Part shown: positions 1 to 6,241 of the stretch, piece by piece
Numbering within the stretch: the stretch's first letter is position 1
Layout: the number at the start of each line of letters is the position of its first letter
Assembly: GCA_934663885.1 (NCBI GenBank)
Contig: CAKUKW010000084.1
Location: forward strand, 1 to 8,422
DNA length: 8,422 bases
Direction of reading: 5' to 3'
DNA from: an uncultured Tidjanibacter sp.
GTDB taxonomy: Bacteria > Bacteroidota > Bacteroidia > Bacteroidales > Rikenellaceae
Notes under the pieces: generated by a model
The model's input: the letters and a program-made list of their open reading frames with translations, nothing else
The model's database searches: none
What the model was told of the DNA's origin: nothing
Position numbers and translations under genes: made by a program

Positions 1-808
1 TGCAAATATCCTCGTCCGTCAGCTTCCGCATATCGCAGTAAGGGATGCCGGTATAGCACGAAAAGAGAAAGAGGTCGCGCACGAGGTAATGCTTCGGGCA
101 GGCGAGCGGGGTGGTCATCAGCTTGTCCAGTTCCTGCCGGGTGAGGTACTTCTGGTGGCGTTCCGGTCGCTGCGGCTCATATCCGGCAAATGGAAACCGG
201 GTCAATATCCCGTCGGCGATGGCATGGCCGATAATCGTATTGAGGCGTGTCATAAGCAGTACGATTGTACCCGGCGCAAGCTGGCAGTCTATTTTCAGGT
301 AGAGGTCGAATTTGTCGATAAACGACCTGTCCAATGCGGAAAAGGGAATATCCGAAACCCTGTACTCGCTTTTGAGGAAGCCTGTAAGGTGGTTCAGTGT
401 CTGGTGGTACCCTTTTTCAGAACCTTTCTTGCGGTTTACGCCGATACGTTTGTCGAAATTCTCATTGTGGGTGCGGAAATAGTCGAGCAGCGTTTCCTGC
501 CCGGATGCCATGCCCAGCACGAGATTCTTAACGTCTTCGGCGGTAACATTATCCCTTACCGCCGACAGTTCACGGTAATGGGAGAGTGCGGACGCCCTGA
601 TTTCGTCCAACCGGGCGTTGATCCGGCAGGCGGTATGGCTTTTCCCGGCAGCACGGCCCGAGCCCCATAGTGCCTGCGGTACGGTCATTTTGGCGCTAAA
701 GGCGATTTCTGAGTTTTTACCTACGGAGAGCCTGACCATTACCGGACACTCGCCGTTTTTCTCTTCATTTCTTTTGAGGTAGAATGAGACCTTTACTTCC
801 TGTTTCAT
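1..808 (-). CDS. Tyrosine recombinase (integrase) of a Bacteroides-type mobile element, C-terminal part missing at the window edge
   Basis: The first 269 residues are visible, from ATG at 808-806, with no stop before the left edge. The order matches Bacteroidota integrases of conjugative and mobilizable elements. An arm-binding domain (about 1-90, opening MKQEVKVSFYLKR) is followed by a SAM-like core-binding domain (about 100-205, with LLDYFRTHNENFDKR). The catalytic domain begins near 215 (YLTRQELDKL, 221-230) and reaches the first catalytic box, CYTGIPYCDMRKL (251-263). The Arg expected after TG-[IL] is Pro256; IntDOT of CTnDOT also lacks this first Arg. The remaining catalytic His, Arg and Tyr lie outside the window. 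Only 2 of 14 Ile codons are ATA, unlike the ATA-rich genes to the right, which fits horizontal acquisition. It is transcribed away from plsY. The family call is firm; the kind of element carrying it is not visible. Confidence 0.93.
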   Translation of the reverse strand, partial: MKQEVKVSFYLKRNEEKNGECPVMVRLSVGKNSEIAFSAKMTVPQALWGSGRAAGKSHTACRINARLDEIRASALSHYRELSAVRDNVTAEDVKNLVLGMASGQETLLDYFRTHNENFDKRIGVNRKKGSEKGYHQTLNHLTGFLKSEYRVSDIPFSALDRSFIDKFDLYLKIDCQLAPGTIVLLMTRLNTIIGHAIADGILTRFPFAGYEPQRPERHQKYLTRQELDKLMTTPLACPKHYLVRDLFLFSCYTGIPYCDMRKLTDEDIC

Positions 809-895
809 AACTCTGTTTTTTTAAGTGTAAAATTACTTGATACAGAGCTATTTGTCGTAAATGAAAATATAGAGCCGGTGGGAAACAATCTCTAA

Positions 896-1128
896 TTTTC
901 TTTCAAAAACTCATCTTTTTCGCATCCGAACGGAAAAAGGGTTATTTTTGAGGAACGATTTGCGGAAAAACAAGCGGTCTTTGAGGGGATTACCATTATT
1001 CGGGTTGTTGGCAGGCGGTTGATTGATATTTCAAAATTACCACCGGATAAGTTACTAAACTTTCGCTTAACCTCTCTATTTTTTTCCAACCGGAGGGTGT
1101 TGGAAACAAAGAAGAACAACGCCGAATA
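896..1128 (+). other. Open coding-like stretch without a start codon, possible remnant of a disrupted gene
   Basis: This frame runs 77 codons from just after a TAA (893-895) to a TAA at 1126-1128. It has no ATG and no convincing alternative start. The conceptual product contains plausible stretches such as VIFEERFAEKQAVFEG, IIRVVGRRLIDISKLPP and NRRVLETKKNNAE. I do not recognise a family. It could be the 3' end of a chromosomal gene cut off by insertion of the element carrying the integrase, or a chance open frame. The opposite strand also has an open frame (1119-892), which makes chance more likely. Confidence 0.18.
1083..1106. repeat. Inverted repeat (8-bp stem, 8-base loop)
   Basis: TTTCCAAC (1083-1090) and GTTGGAAA (1099-1106) form a perfect 8-bp stem around the loop CGGAGGGT. 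Neither strand has a T-run directly after the stem, so it is not a standard intrinsic terminator. It lies near the presumed integration junction and about 90 bases before the plsY promoter. It could be a recombinase or regulator site, or the end of a small element; no function is shown. Confidence 0.5.
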
Positions 1129-1192
1129 AACCTAATCATCAAACACTTACTTTAATCCTCCGGGTTTTGCTGTTCTTTGCGATAATCTTCAC

Positions 1193-1200
1193 TATATTTG
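1193..1200 (+). promoter_or_regulatory. Bacteroidota-type -7 promoter box for plsY
   Basis: TATATTTG matches the TAnnTTTG box of the Bacteroidota primary sigma factor exactly. The upstream TTTG element is poorly placed: the copy at 1166-1169 leaves 23 bases, longer than the usual 19-21, and the one at 1176-1179 leaves only 13. Transcription would start near 1207, giving a leader of about 50 bases before the ATG at 1259. Confidence 0.5.
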
Positions 1201-1258
1201 TCTCACCAGACCCCATGAAGACCAGATTAAGTGCTTTTATTATCCATATCGTTTGATA

Positions 1259-1903
1259 ATGGTGTTGAATGTATTACTGACCATAGCCGCCTACTTGTTG
1301 GGGTCTATTCCCAGCGCCGTATGGATAGGTAAAAGATTTTACGGGACCGATGTCCGCGAGCACGGTAGCGGTAACGCCGGAGCGACCAACACTTTCAGGG
1401 TTTTGGGCACCAAGGCGGGACTGTCCGTATTTGCGATAGACTTCGTGAAAGGTTTCGTGGCCGTATCGCTTGCGTATGCTTCTTCTTTCGCAGACGGCAC
1501 ACCCCAGATGTGGAACATGAAGTTCGTACTCACTGCAGCGGTCGTCCTCGGCCATATTTTCCCCGTATTCGCCGGCTTCAGGGGAGGCAAGGGCGTAGCA
1601 ACGCTCGCCGGCGCGGTGATGGCCGTCTATCCCCCTGCAGTACTGCTCTGTCTGGTTACATTCGTTATAGTATTGGCTATATCACATTACGTTTCGCTCT
1701 CGTCCATGGTTGCGGGTGTGATGCTTCCCATTTACACCGCTTTAGTATTCGGGCAGACCTACGTTCCGCTGACTCTATTTTGCTGTGCGGTGGCGCTGTT
1801 GCTTATTTTCACTCACTGGAAGAATATCTCCCGGCTGACGAAAGGGCAGGAAAATAAAACGTACCTATTGAAAAAGAGCAGGAAAAGTATAGAGTCTGAC
1901 TGA
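1259..1903 (+). CDS. plsY: Glycerol-3-phosphate acyltransferase PlsY (acyl-phosphate dependent)
   Basis: Integral inner-membrane enzyme that transfers an acyl chain from acyl-phosphate (made by PlsX) to position 1 of glycerol-3-phosphate, the first step of phospholipid synthesis. At 214 residues it has the usual family length. All three conserved motifs are intact: motif 1 GSGNAGATN (36-44) after the N-terminal helix with GSIPSA (15-20); the glycine-rich motif 2 in GFRGGKGVATLAG (106-118), preceded by GHIFPVF; and motif 3 HWKNISRLTKGQE (186-198). About five hydrophobic helices are visible. I chose the ATG at 1259; an in-frame TTG at 1253 would add two residues but is a less likely start. ATA makes up 6 of 11 Ile codons, so the gene looks resident. 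Two acyl ligase genes follow on the same strand after 114 bases. Confidence 0.96.
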   Translation: MVLNVLLTIAAYLLGSIPSAVWIGKRFYGTDVREHGSGNAGATNTFRVLGTKAGLSVFAIDFVKGFVAVSLAYASSFADGTPQMWNMKFVLTAAVVLGHIFPVFAGFRGGKGVATLAGAVMAVYPPAVLLCLVTFVIVLAISHYVSLSSMVAGVMLPIYTALVFGQTYVPLTLFCCAVALLLIFTHWKNISRLTKGQENKTYLLKKSRKSIESD

Positions 1904-1958
1904 ACCTTATTGGTAAAAAATGTTATTATAATTTTTCGCGCGGGACGAAGCTGAGGCG

Positions 1959-1975
1959 TCTCCGGCATACGGAGA
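1959..1975. repeat. Small hairpin in the plsY-ligase gap
   Basis: TCTCCG (1959-1964) and CGGAGA (1970-1975) form a 6-bp stem with a 5-base loop, 43 bases before the first ligase start. No T-run follows, so termination is doubtful. The 114-base gap also contains TAATTTTT (1929-1936), one mismatch from the TAnnTTTG box, but without a well-spaced partner. Whether the ligase is co-transcribed with plsY cannot be settled from this. Confidence 0.35.
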
Positions 1976-2017
1976 TATAAAGTTTCATATCCCGCTAAAA
2001 TAACCCTTTTAATTGAT

Positions 2018-3682
2018 ATGATGGAGGAGAACCTTATCAGGATGTATGAACGTAGTTTCCGTGAAAACAGGGAGCTTTCGGCCATTACGGACTATTTTAA
2101 AAAAGAGACCTACTCCTATTTCGATATGGCTAAGGAGATAGCCAAGCTGCATTTGCTGTTCGAAAAGTGCGGTATCGAAAGAGGTGACAAGATAGCCCTT
2201 ATCGGGCGTAATAATTCACGCTGGGTATTTACATATATAGCCACCATAACATACGGGGCGGTTATAGTGCCCATGCTCCAGGATTTTTCGCCCAACGATG
2301 TGAACCATATTATAAAGCACTCGGATTCCAGGCTGCTTTTCCTGGGTGACAATTTCTGGGATATAATAAACGAAGAGGATCAAAAAGAGATAATAGCGGT
2401 TTTTTCGCTTACCGACGGGCATTGCGTTTACGAGAGGGAAGGAAATGCTATAACTGAGTTCCAGGATAGTATAGGGAAACATTTCCGGGCCCGCTATCCG
2501 AGAGGATTCAAGGTGGACGATATATCTTACCCCGGCATACCGAACGACGGCCTTTGCCTGCTCAATTATACTTCAGGGACTACGGGGTTCAGCAAGGGCG
2601 TGATGCTTACGGTTAACAACCTTACCGGTAACGTATGGTTCGTAGACAAACATCATCATATACACAGCCGCGGTTCGCGCGTGTTGTCGTTCCTGCCGCT
2701 GGCCCACGCTTATGGCTGCGCGATAGATATGCTGGCACCGCTGAGCGTCGGCTCCCATATTACCCTGCTCGGTAAGATGCCGGCTCCGAAGATACTAATC
2801 GAGGCAATGAGCGTAGTAAAACCGAATGTCGTGGTAACCGTGCCGCTGCTCGTGGAGAAGATAGTCCGCAAGCAGGTGTTCCCGAAAATAAGCAAAGGAT
2901 TCGCTAAGCTCGCAGTAAGGATTCCGGGTCTCAAACAGAGGGTCTTTAACGGGATAAGGCGCAAGCTCATGGAGATTTTCGGCGGCGAGCTGAGCCATGT
3001 TATAATAGGGGGCGCGCCGTTCAACAAGGAAGTCGAGGATTTCATGGTGAAAATTAAATTTCCGTTCTGCGTGGGATACGGGATGACCGAGTGCGGCCCG
3101 CTTATTAGCTATACGGATTACTGGGAGTTCATTCCGACCTCGTGCGGCCGCATCCTCGAGCCTATAATGGAACTTAAGATAGATTCGCCAGACCCTTATA
3201 ATATTCCGGGAGAGATACTTACCCGCGGAGAGAATGTCATGCTGGGGTACTATAAGAACCAGAAGGCCACCGACGACGTACTCGGGCCCGACGGCTGGCT
3301 GCACACCGGCGATATGGGAACTACCGACAGGATAGGTACGATTTTTATCCGCGGCCGCAGTAAAACCATGCTTCTGGGCTCCAACGGACAGAATATTTAT
3401 CCGGAGGAGATAGAGGCAAAACTGAATAACCTCCGCTGCGTGATGGAAAGCCTCGTGGTGCAGCGCGACAACAGGATAGTGGCACTGGTGGTTCCCGATT
3501 ATGAGCAGGCGGACGCCGAGGGCATCATTCCGGCGAAGCTTCCCGAAATAATGAACGATAACCTGAAGGAGCTCAATTCGCTTCTTGGCAATTACGAAAG
3601 GGTGGCCGAGATAGTGCTTTATCCAACCGAATTCGAAAAAACGCCGAAGAAGAGCATTCGCCGATACCTTTATACTACGTGA
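2018..3682 (+). CDS. AMP-forming acyl ligase (long-chain fatty acid-CoA ligase-like), copy 1
   Basis: A 554-residue member of the acyl-adenylate superfamily, expected to activate a fatty acid with ATP and load it onto CoA (or possibly ACP) in the cytoplasm. Core motifs in order: the P-loop YTSGTTGFSKG (184-194); LPLAHAYG (226-233); GYGMTECGP (353-361) in the adenylate-binding region; the ATP-ribose motif GWLHTGD (426-432, Asp432); and the hinge RGRSKTM (445-451) leading into GQNIYPEEIE. The C-terminal lysine motif reads KTPKKSIRRY (541-550) rather than the usual TxxGKIxRR, so the lysine sits one place early. The first of two adjacent ATGs (2018 and 2021) aligns with the start of copy 2. The gene uses ATA for 14 of its first 19 Ile codons. 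The chain length of the substrate cannot be read from the sequence. Confidence 0.9.
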   Translation: MMEENLIRMYERSFRENRELSAITDYFKKETYSYFDMAKEIAKLHLLFEKCGIERGDKIALIGRNNSRWVFTYIATITYGAVIVPMLQDFSPNDVNHIIKHSDSRLLFLGDNFWDIINEEDQKEIIAVFSLTDGHCVYEREGNAITEFQDSIGKHFRARYPRGFKVDDISYPGIPNDGLCLLNYTSGTTGFSKGVMLTVNNLTGNVWFVDKHHHIHSRGSRVLSFLPLAHAYGCAIDMLAPLSVGSHITLLGKMPAPKILIEAMSVVKPNVVVTVPLLVEKIVRKQVFPKISKGFAKLAVRIPGLKQRVFNGIRRKLMEIFGGELSHVIIGGAPFNKEVEDFMVKIKFPFCVGYGMTECGPLISYTDYWEFIPTSCGRILEPIMELKIDSPDPYNIPGEILTRGENVMLGYYKNQKATDDVLGPDGWLHTGDMGTTDRIGTIFIRGRSKTMLLGSNGQNIYPEEIEAKLNNLRCVMESLVVQRDNRIVALVVPDYEQADAEGIIPAKLPEIMNDNLKELNSLLGNYERVAEIVLYPTEFEKTPKKSIRRYLYTT

Positions 3683-3727
3683 AAGACCGACCTTGAATGC
3701 CCGGGACACACCTGTAAGGCCGGCCTT
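3683..3727. repeat. Two related 12-bp palindromes just after the ligase stop codon
   Basis: AAGGCCGGCCTT (3716-3727) is a perfect palindrome. AAGACCGACCTT (3683-3694) is a 10-of-12 copy beginning directly after the stop codon. Their starts are 33 bases apart, close to three helical turns. The two can also pair with each other as a stem (10 of 12 pairs, 21-base loop). No T-run follows, so the structure may be a paired operator, a 3'-end stabilising hairpin or part of a repeat element. Confidence 0.5.
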
Positions 3728-3729
3728 AA

Positions 3730-3825
3730 TCATGCGGTTGTTATCTCCTCGCCAGTATTCTCGCCCCTGCGCTTCGCTGCGGCGGCAAGAAGCTCGTCGA
3801 TGAGCTCGTTCAGTGTTAAAAACAC
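3730..3825 (-). other. Short antisense coding-like frame in the inter-ligase gap
   Basis: Read on the minus strand, a GTG at 3825-3823 opens 31 codons ending in TGA at 3732-3730. The product contains LNELIDELLAAAAKRRGEN, an amphipathic, charged, helix-like stretch. The frame stays open upstream of GTG for several codons, with no ATG. The stretch is GC-rich and stands out from the AT-rich sequence on its right. It could be the tail of a decayed gene, a coding-like part of an interspersed repeat, or chance. I recognise no family and see no promoter for it. Confidence 0.2.
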
Positions 3826-3830
3826 TGAAC
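3808..3830. repeat. Perfect inverted repeat upstream of the second ligase promoter
   Basis: GTTCAGTGTT (3808-3817) and AACACTGAAC (3821-3830) form a perfect 10-bp stem with an AAA loop. The arms end four bases before the -33 element of the second ligase promoter. The T-rich stretch at 3841-3858 lies ten bases beyond the stem, too far for a classical terminator but possibly helping to stop transcription from the first ligase. An operator role is equally possible given its position against the promoter. Confidence 0.6.
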
Positions 3831-3833
3831 TCG

Positions 3834-3865
3834 GTTGGGATTTATTATTTTATTTTTTAACTTTG
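3834..3865 (+). promoter_or_regulatory. Bacteroidota-type promoter for the second ligase
   Basis: GTTG (3834-3837, one mismatch to the TTTG -33 box) is followed after exactly 20 bases by TAACTTTG (3858-3865), a full match to the TAnnTTTG -7 box. Predicted transcription start is near 3872, giving a leader of about 43 bases before the ATG at 3915. This argues that the second ligase can be expressed independently of plsY and the first ligase. Confidence 0.65.
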
Positions 3866-3914
3866 AATAATACGCGTTTTTCAGGCCCCGGCCGATAACA
3901 TAAAACCACTATAT

Positions 3915-5579
3915 ATGCTTCAGGATAACCTTATCAGTATGTACGAGGCAAGTTTCCGTGAACACAGGGAGCTGCCGGCACTCACAGATTATTTCAAAAA
4001 GGAGTCGTTTTCGTATTATGAGATGGCCAAGGAGATAGCCAGGCTGCACTTGCTGTTTACAGAGGCCAAACTGAAGAAAGGTGAAAAAGTGGCCCTTATA
4101 GGCCGCAACAATCCGCGGTGGGTCATAACCTATGTTGCGGTCATTACGTACGGGGCGGTTATTGTGCCGGTATTACAGGATTTCAATCCCAATGACATAA
4201 ACCATATTATAAACCACTCCGAGTCTAAGCTGCTTTTCCTGAGCGATAATATATGGGATGTGGTCGACGAGGATATGGTCAGGGATATCAAGGCGGCATT
4301 CTCGCTTACCGATTTTCATTGCATGTTCGAGCGCAACGGCGAATCCCTCACGCGTTACCAGAAAAACATCGTCAAACATTACAGGAGCAAGTACCCCAAG
4401 GGTTTCCGTGTGGAGGATATAAGCTATCCAGAGATAGGAAACGACGAGGTTTGCCTGTTGAGTTATACATCAGGTACGACCGGGTTCAGTAAGGGTGTTA
4501 TGCTGACCGTGAACAACCTGACGGGCCAGGTAGCTTTCTGCCTCCCGAAGAAGAGGCATTTCGCCGGTTCCCGCGTACTGGCTTTCCTTCCGCTGGCCCA
4601 CGCCTACGGGTGCGCCATAGATATGCTTTGCTCTTTGGCGGCCGGTACCCATATAACCTTATTAGGAAAAATTCCTTCGCCGAAGATATTGCTCGAGGCG
4701 CTCGGCGAGGTGAAACCCAACGTTATATGCAGCGTGCCGCTTATACTGGAGAAAGTAGTTAAGAAACAGATATTCCCGATGCTGGGTAAGGGATGGATGA
4801 AAGCCGCCCTCAAAGTACCCGGCGTAGATTCCACTATATACAACACTATCCGGAAAAAACTTATCCACGCTTTCGGCGGGGAACTGATCGAGGTGGTCAT
4901 CGGGGGGGCGGCCCTCAATGCCGAAGTGGAGGAGTTCCTGTCCAGGATTAAATTCCCTGTCGTAGTAGGTTACGGCATGACGGAGACCGGGCCGCTTATC
5001 AGCTATTCCGGTTATGACGAAGGCTACAAGCCGAAATCGGCGGGCAGGGTAGTGGAGCCCTTTATGACGGCGAGGATAGATTCGCCCGACCAGAAAAACA
5101 TCCCGGGAGAGATACAGGTCACCGGGGAACATGTAATGAAAGGTTATTTCAAAAATGATAAAGCCACCGCCGAGATGTTTACCGAAGACGGTTGGTTTAA
5201 AACCGGCGACATGGGTACTATGGATGAGGACAATGTACTTTATATACGAGGACGGTACAAGACGATGATACTCCTTGGCAGTGGACAGAATATCTATCCT
5301 GAGGAGATAGAGGCCAAGCTAAACAACCTCAACTACGTTATGGAGAGCCTTATAGTCGAACGTGAGGGTAAGCTCGTGGCGCTGGTGGTCCCCGATTACG
5401 AACAGGTCGACCAGGACGGCATATCGCACACTAACCTTAAACCGGTCATGGAAGATGTGCTGAAGGAGCTCAATACACTTGTAGCCCCTTATGAAAGAGT
5501 GGCGAGCGTGGTCCTCTACCCGACGGAATTCGAAAAGACACCTAAGAAGAGTATAAGGAGGTATCTGTATACTGTTTAG
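3915..5579 (+). CDS. AMP-forming acyl ligase (long-chain fatty acid-CoA ligase-like), copy 2
   Basis: Tandem paralogue of the preceding ligase, also 554 residues and apparently alignable without gaps. I count about 70% identity over both the first and last 100 residues, with more divergence in the middle. The motifs fall at the same positions: YTSGTTGFSKG (184-194), LPLAHAYG (226-233), GYGMTETGP (353-361), GWFKTGD (426-432), RGRYKTM (445-451) and KTPKKSIRRY (541-550). No catalytic position is visibly lost, so both copies should be active. Differences cluster around 205-220 (HHHIHSRGS in copy 1, KKRHFAGS here) and 285-315, which could reflect different acyl substrates or partners. The ATG at 3915 is preceded by an AT-rich leader without a Shine-Dalgarno sequence. 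It has its own promoter and a strong terminator after its stop. Confidence 0.9.
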   Translation: MLQDNLISMYEASFREHRELPALTDYFKKESFSYYEMAKEIARLHLLFTEAKLKKGEKVALIGRNNPRWVITYVAVITYGAVIVPVLQDFNPNDINHIINHSESKLLFLSDNIWDVVDEDMVRDIKAAFSLTDFHCMFERNGESLTRYQKNIVKHYRSKYPKGFRVEDISYPEIGNDEVCLLSYTSGTTGFSKGVMLTVNNLTGQVAFCLPKKRHFAGSRVLAFLPLAHAYGCAIDMLCSLAAGTHITLLGKIPSPKILLEALGEVKPNVICSVPLILEKVVKKQIFPMLGKGWMKAALKVPGVDSTIYNTIRKKLIHAFGGELIEVVIGGAALNAEVEEFLSRIKFPVVVGYGMTETGPLISYSGYDEGYKPKSAGRVVEPFMTARIDSPDQKNIPGEIQVTGEHVMKGYFKNDKATAEMFTEDGWFKTGDMGTMDEDNVLYIRGRYKTMILLGSGQNIYPEEIEAKLNNLNYVMESLIVEREGKLVALVVPDYEQVDQDGISHTNLKPVMEDVLKELNTLVAPYERVASVVLYPTEFEKTPKKSIRRYLYTV

Positions 5580-5604
5580 CATTTTTTTGAGACTATATAA
5601 AACG

Positions 5605-5636
5605 AATGCGCCCGGTTGCTATCTTCCGGGCGCATT
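5605..5636. terminator. Strong hairpin terminator between converging genes, probably bidirectional
   Basis: AATGCGCCCGG (5605-5615) and CCGGGCGCATT (5626-5636) form a perfect 11-bp GC-rich stem with a 10-base loop, 25 bases after the second ligase stop. A short T-run (TTTCT) follows on the plus strand, and on the minus strand the stem is followed by TTCGTTTTATA. It lies 84 bases beyond the stop of the converging minus-strand cluster, so it may end both transcripts. Confidence 0.85.
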
Positions 5637-5695
5637 TCTACACTGCACTGGGCAGCGGGCGTGTCGTTAATTCACACAAACTAAAACTAAAACGG

Positions 5696-5726
5696 AAACT
5701 AATCCTTATTAACTGAAAACTAATCC
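5696..5726. repeat. Short direct repeat AAACTAATCC
   Basis: AAACTAATCC occurs at 5696-5705 and again at 5717-5726, 21 bases apart, in an A-rich stretch that also contains repeated CTAAAA units. The second copy overlaps the stop codon of the DUF4252 gene. It may be simple-sequence drift. Confidence 0.35.
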
Positions 5727-6205
5727 GCACCCGTTGTTTTCCGCGCGAACTGGGTTATCTGGGAAACATCGAGGTTCTCTCCGGTTATCGACATTATCAC
5801 ATTGTCGCCGGCTCCCAGCACCGTCATCAGGAATTCCGAAGTCTTCCCGTTTTTCTGGATCACGTAGAACTTCGAGGTCTGCTCCCCTTCGCTGATAACC
5901 GCCATCGAAGTGTAGCCTCCCGATTTTATCATGCTCTGCACGTCCTCCGCGAAACCGGACGACGGATTTTCGGATATTATTATAACCATGTTCTTTATCT
6001 GTTTCAAGAGCGAAGAGATATCGGTGTCATCGGATTTCACGGTGACGTTGCCGCCAATGGTCTTGAACATTTCCCCCGACATCTCTATCATCGTGTAGCC
6101 GTCGCGCCCCGAATATTTGCCGCTGAACTCCCTGAAGCTTTTGGTCTGCGCGGAAAGCGCCAGGGGAACCATAAGCAGGGTGATCGCTATTATTATCCTT
6201 TTCAT
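5720..6205 (-). CDS. DUF4252 domain-containing exported protein
   Basis: A 161-residue protein with a clear signal peptide: MKR, a hydrophobic core, then ALSA-Q with predicted cleavage after residue 19. The mature part follows the DUF4252 pattern of Bacteroidota: a short helical opening (FREFSGKY, 24-31), YTMIEMSGEMFKTI (37-50), a helix with LLKQIKNMVIIIS (66-78), a central YTSMAVISEGE (98-108), FYVIQKNGKTSEFLM (113-127), and a closing GENLDVSQITQFA (142-154). The family has no established biochemical function. It is commonly found in Bacteroidota envelope operons together with ECF sigma and membrane-protein genes. There is no lipobox cysteine, so it should be soluble in the periplasm. It is the last gene of the minus-strand cluster, 36 bases after the upstream barrel gene, with a terminator hairpin beyond it. 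Confidence 0.82.
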   Translation of the reverse strand: MKRIIIAITLLMVPLALSAQTKSFREFSGKYSGRDGYTMIEMSGEMFKTIGGNVTVKSDDTDISSLLKQIKNMVIIISENPSSGFAEDVQSMIKSGGYTSMAVISEGEQTSKFYVIQKNGKTSEFLMTVLGAGDNVIMSITGENLDVSQITQFARKTTGAD

Positions 6206-6241
6206 ATCGTGTGTTGTTTTTCGTTTTTCTTATGGCCGCTA

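Larger units (their letters stand above)
809..1258. other. AT-rich junction between the integrase and plsY; no secure gene
   Basis: These 450 bases hold the integrase leader, probably the boundary between mobile element and chromosome, and the plsY promoter. AT-rich sequence with homopolymer runs dominates to about 910. The stretch around 920-1130 contains an open coding-like plus-strand frame and a hairpin, listed separately. I found no tRNA or other RNA gene that could serve as an integration target. With only one end of the element in view, no attachment-site repeat can be recognised. A short dyad, CTCTG (812-816) with CAGAG (843-847), flanks a T-rich run just upstream of the integrase start; it may be regulatory or a protein-binding arm, but this is weak. 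Confidence 0.6.

Noticed and set aside
89..670. Long plus-strand open frame
   Set aside because: It is antisense to the integrase, whose minus-strand frame carries clear family motifs; the plus-strand translation shows no recognisable domain.
866..873. TATATTTT on the minus strand as an integrase promoter box
   Set aside because: It is one mismatch from TAnnTTTG and has no TTTG element at a suitable distance, so it is not strong enough to list.
892..1119. Minus-strand open frame of 75 codons
   Set aside because: The product is strongly basic with no recognisable motif and no promoter or neighbour support; it overlaps the opposite open stretch, so neither is secure.
1253..1258. TTG as the plsY start
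   Set aside because: It would add only two residues; the ATG at 1259 gives the normal PlsY N-terminus.
809..1258. tRNA gene as integration target, or a CRISPR array
   Set aside because: No cloverleaf-like arms or T-loop sequence, and no regularly spaced repeats.
2795..3733. Minus-strand open frame of 312 codons
   Set aside because: It lies almost wholly opposite the first ligase, which has every expected motif; the antisense translation looks like a shadow of biased codon use.
3835..3858. Classical intrinsic terminator formed by the 3808-3830 hairpin and the following T-rich DNA
   Set aside because: The T-rich stretch begins ten bases after the stem and overlaps the promoter spacer, so I listed the hairpin only as an inverted repeat.
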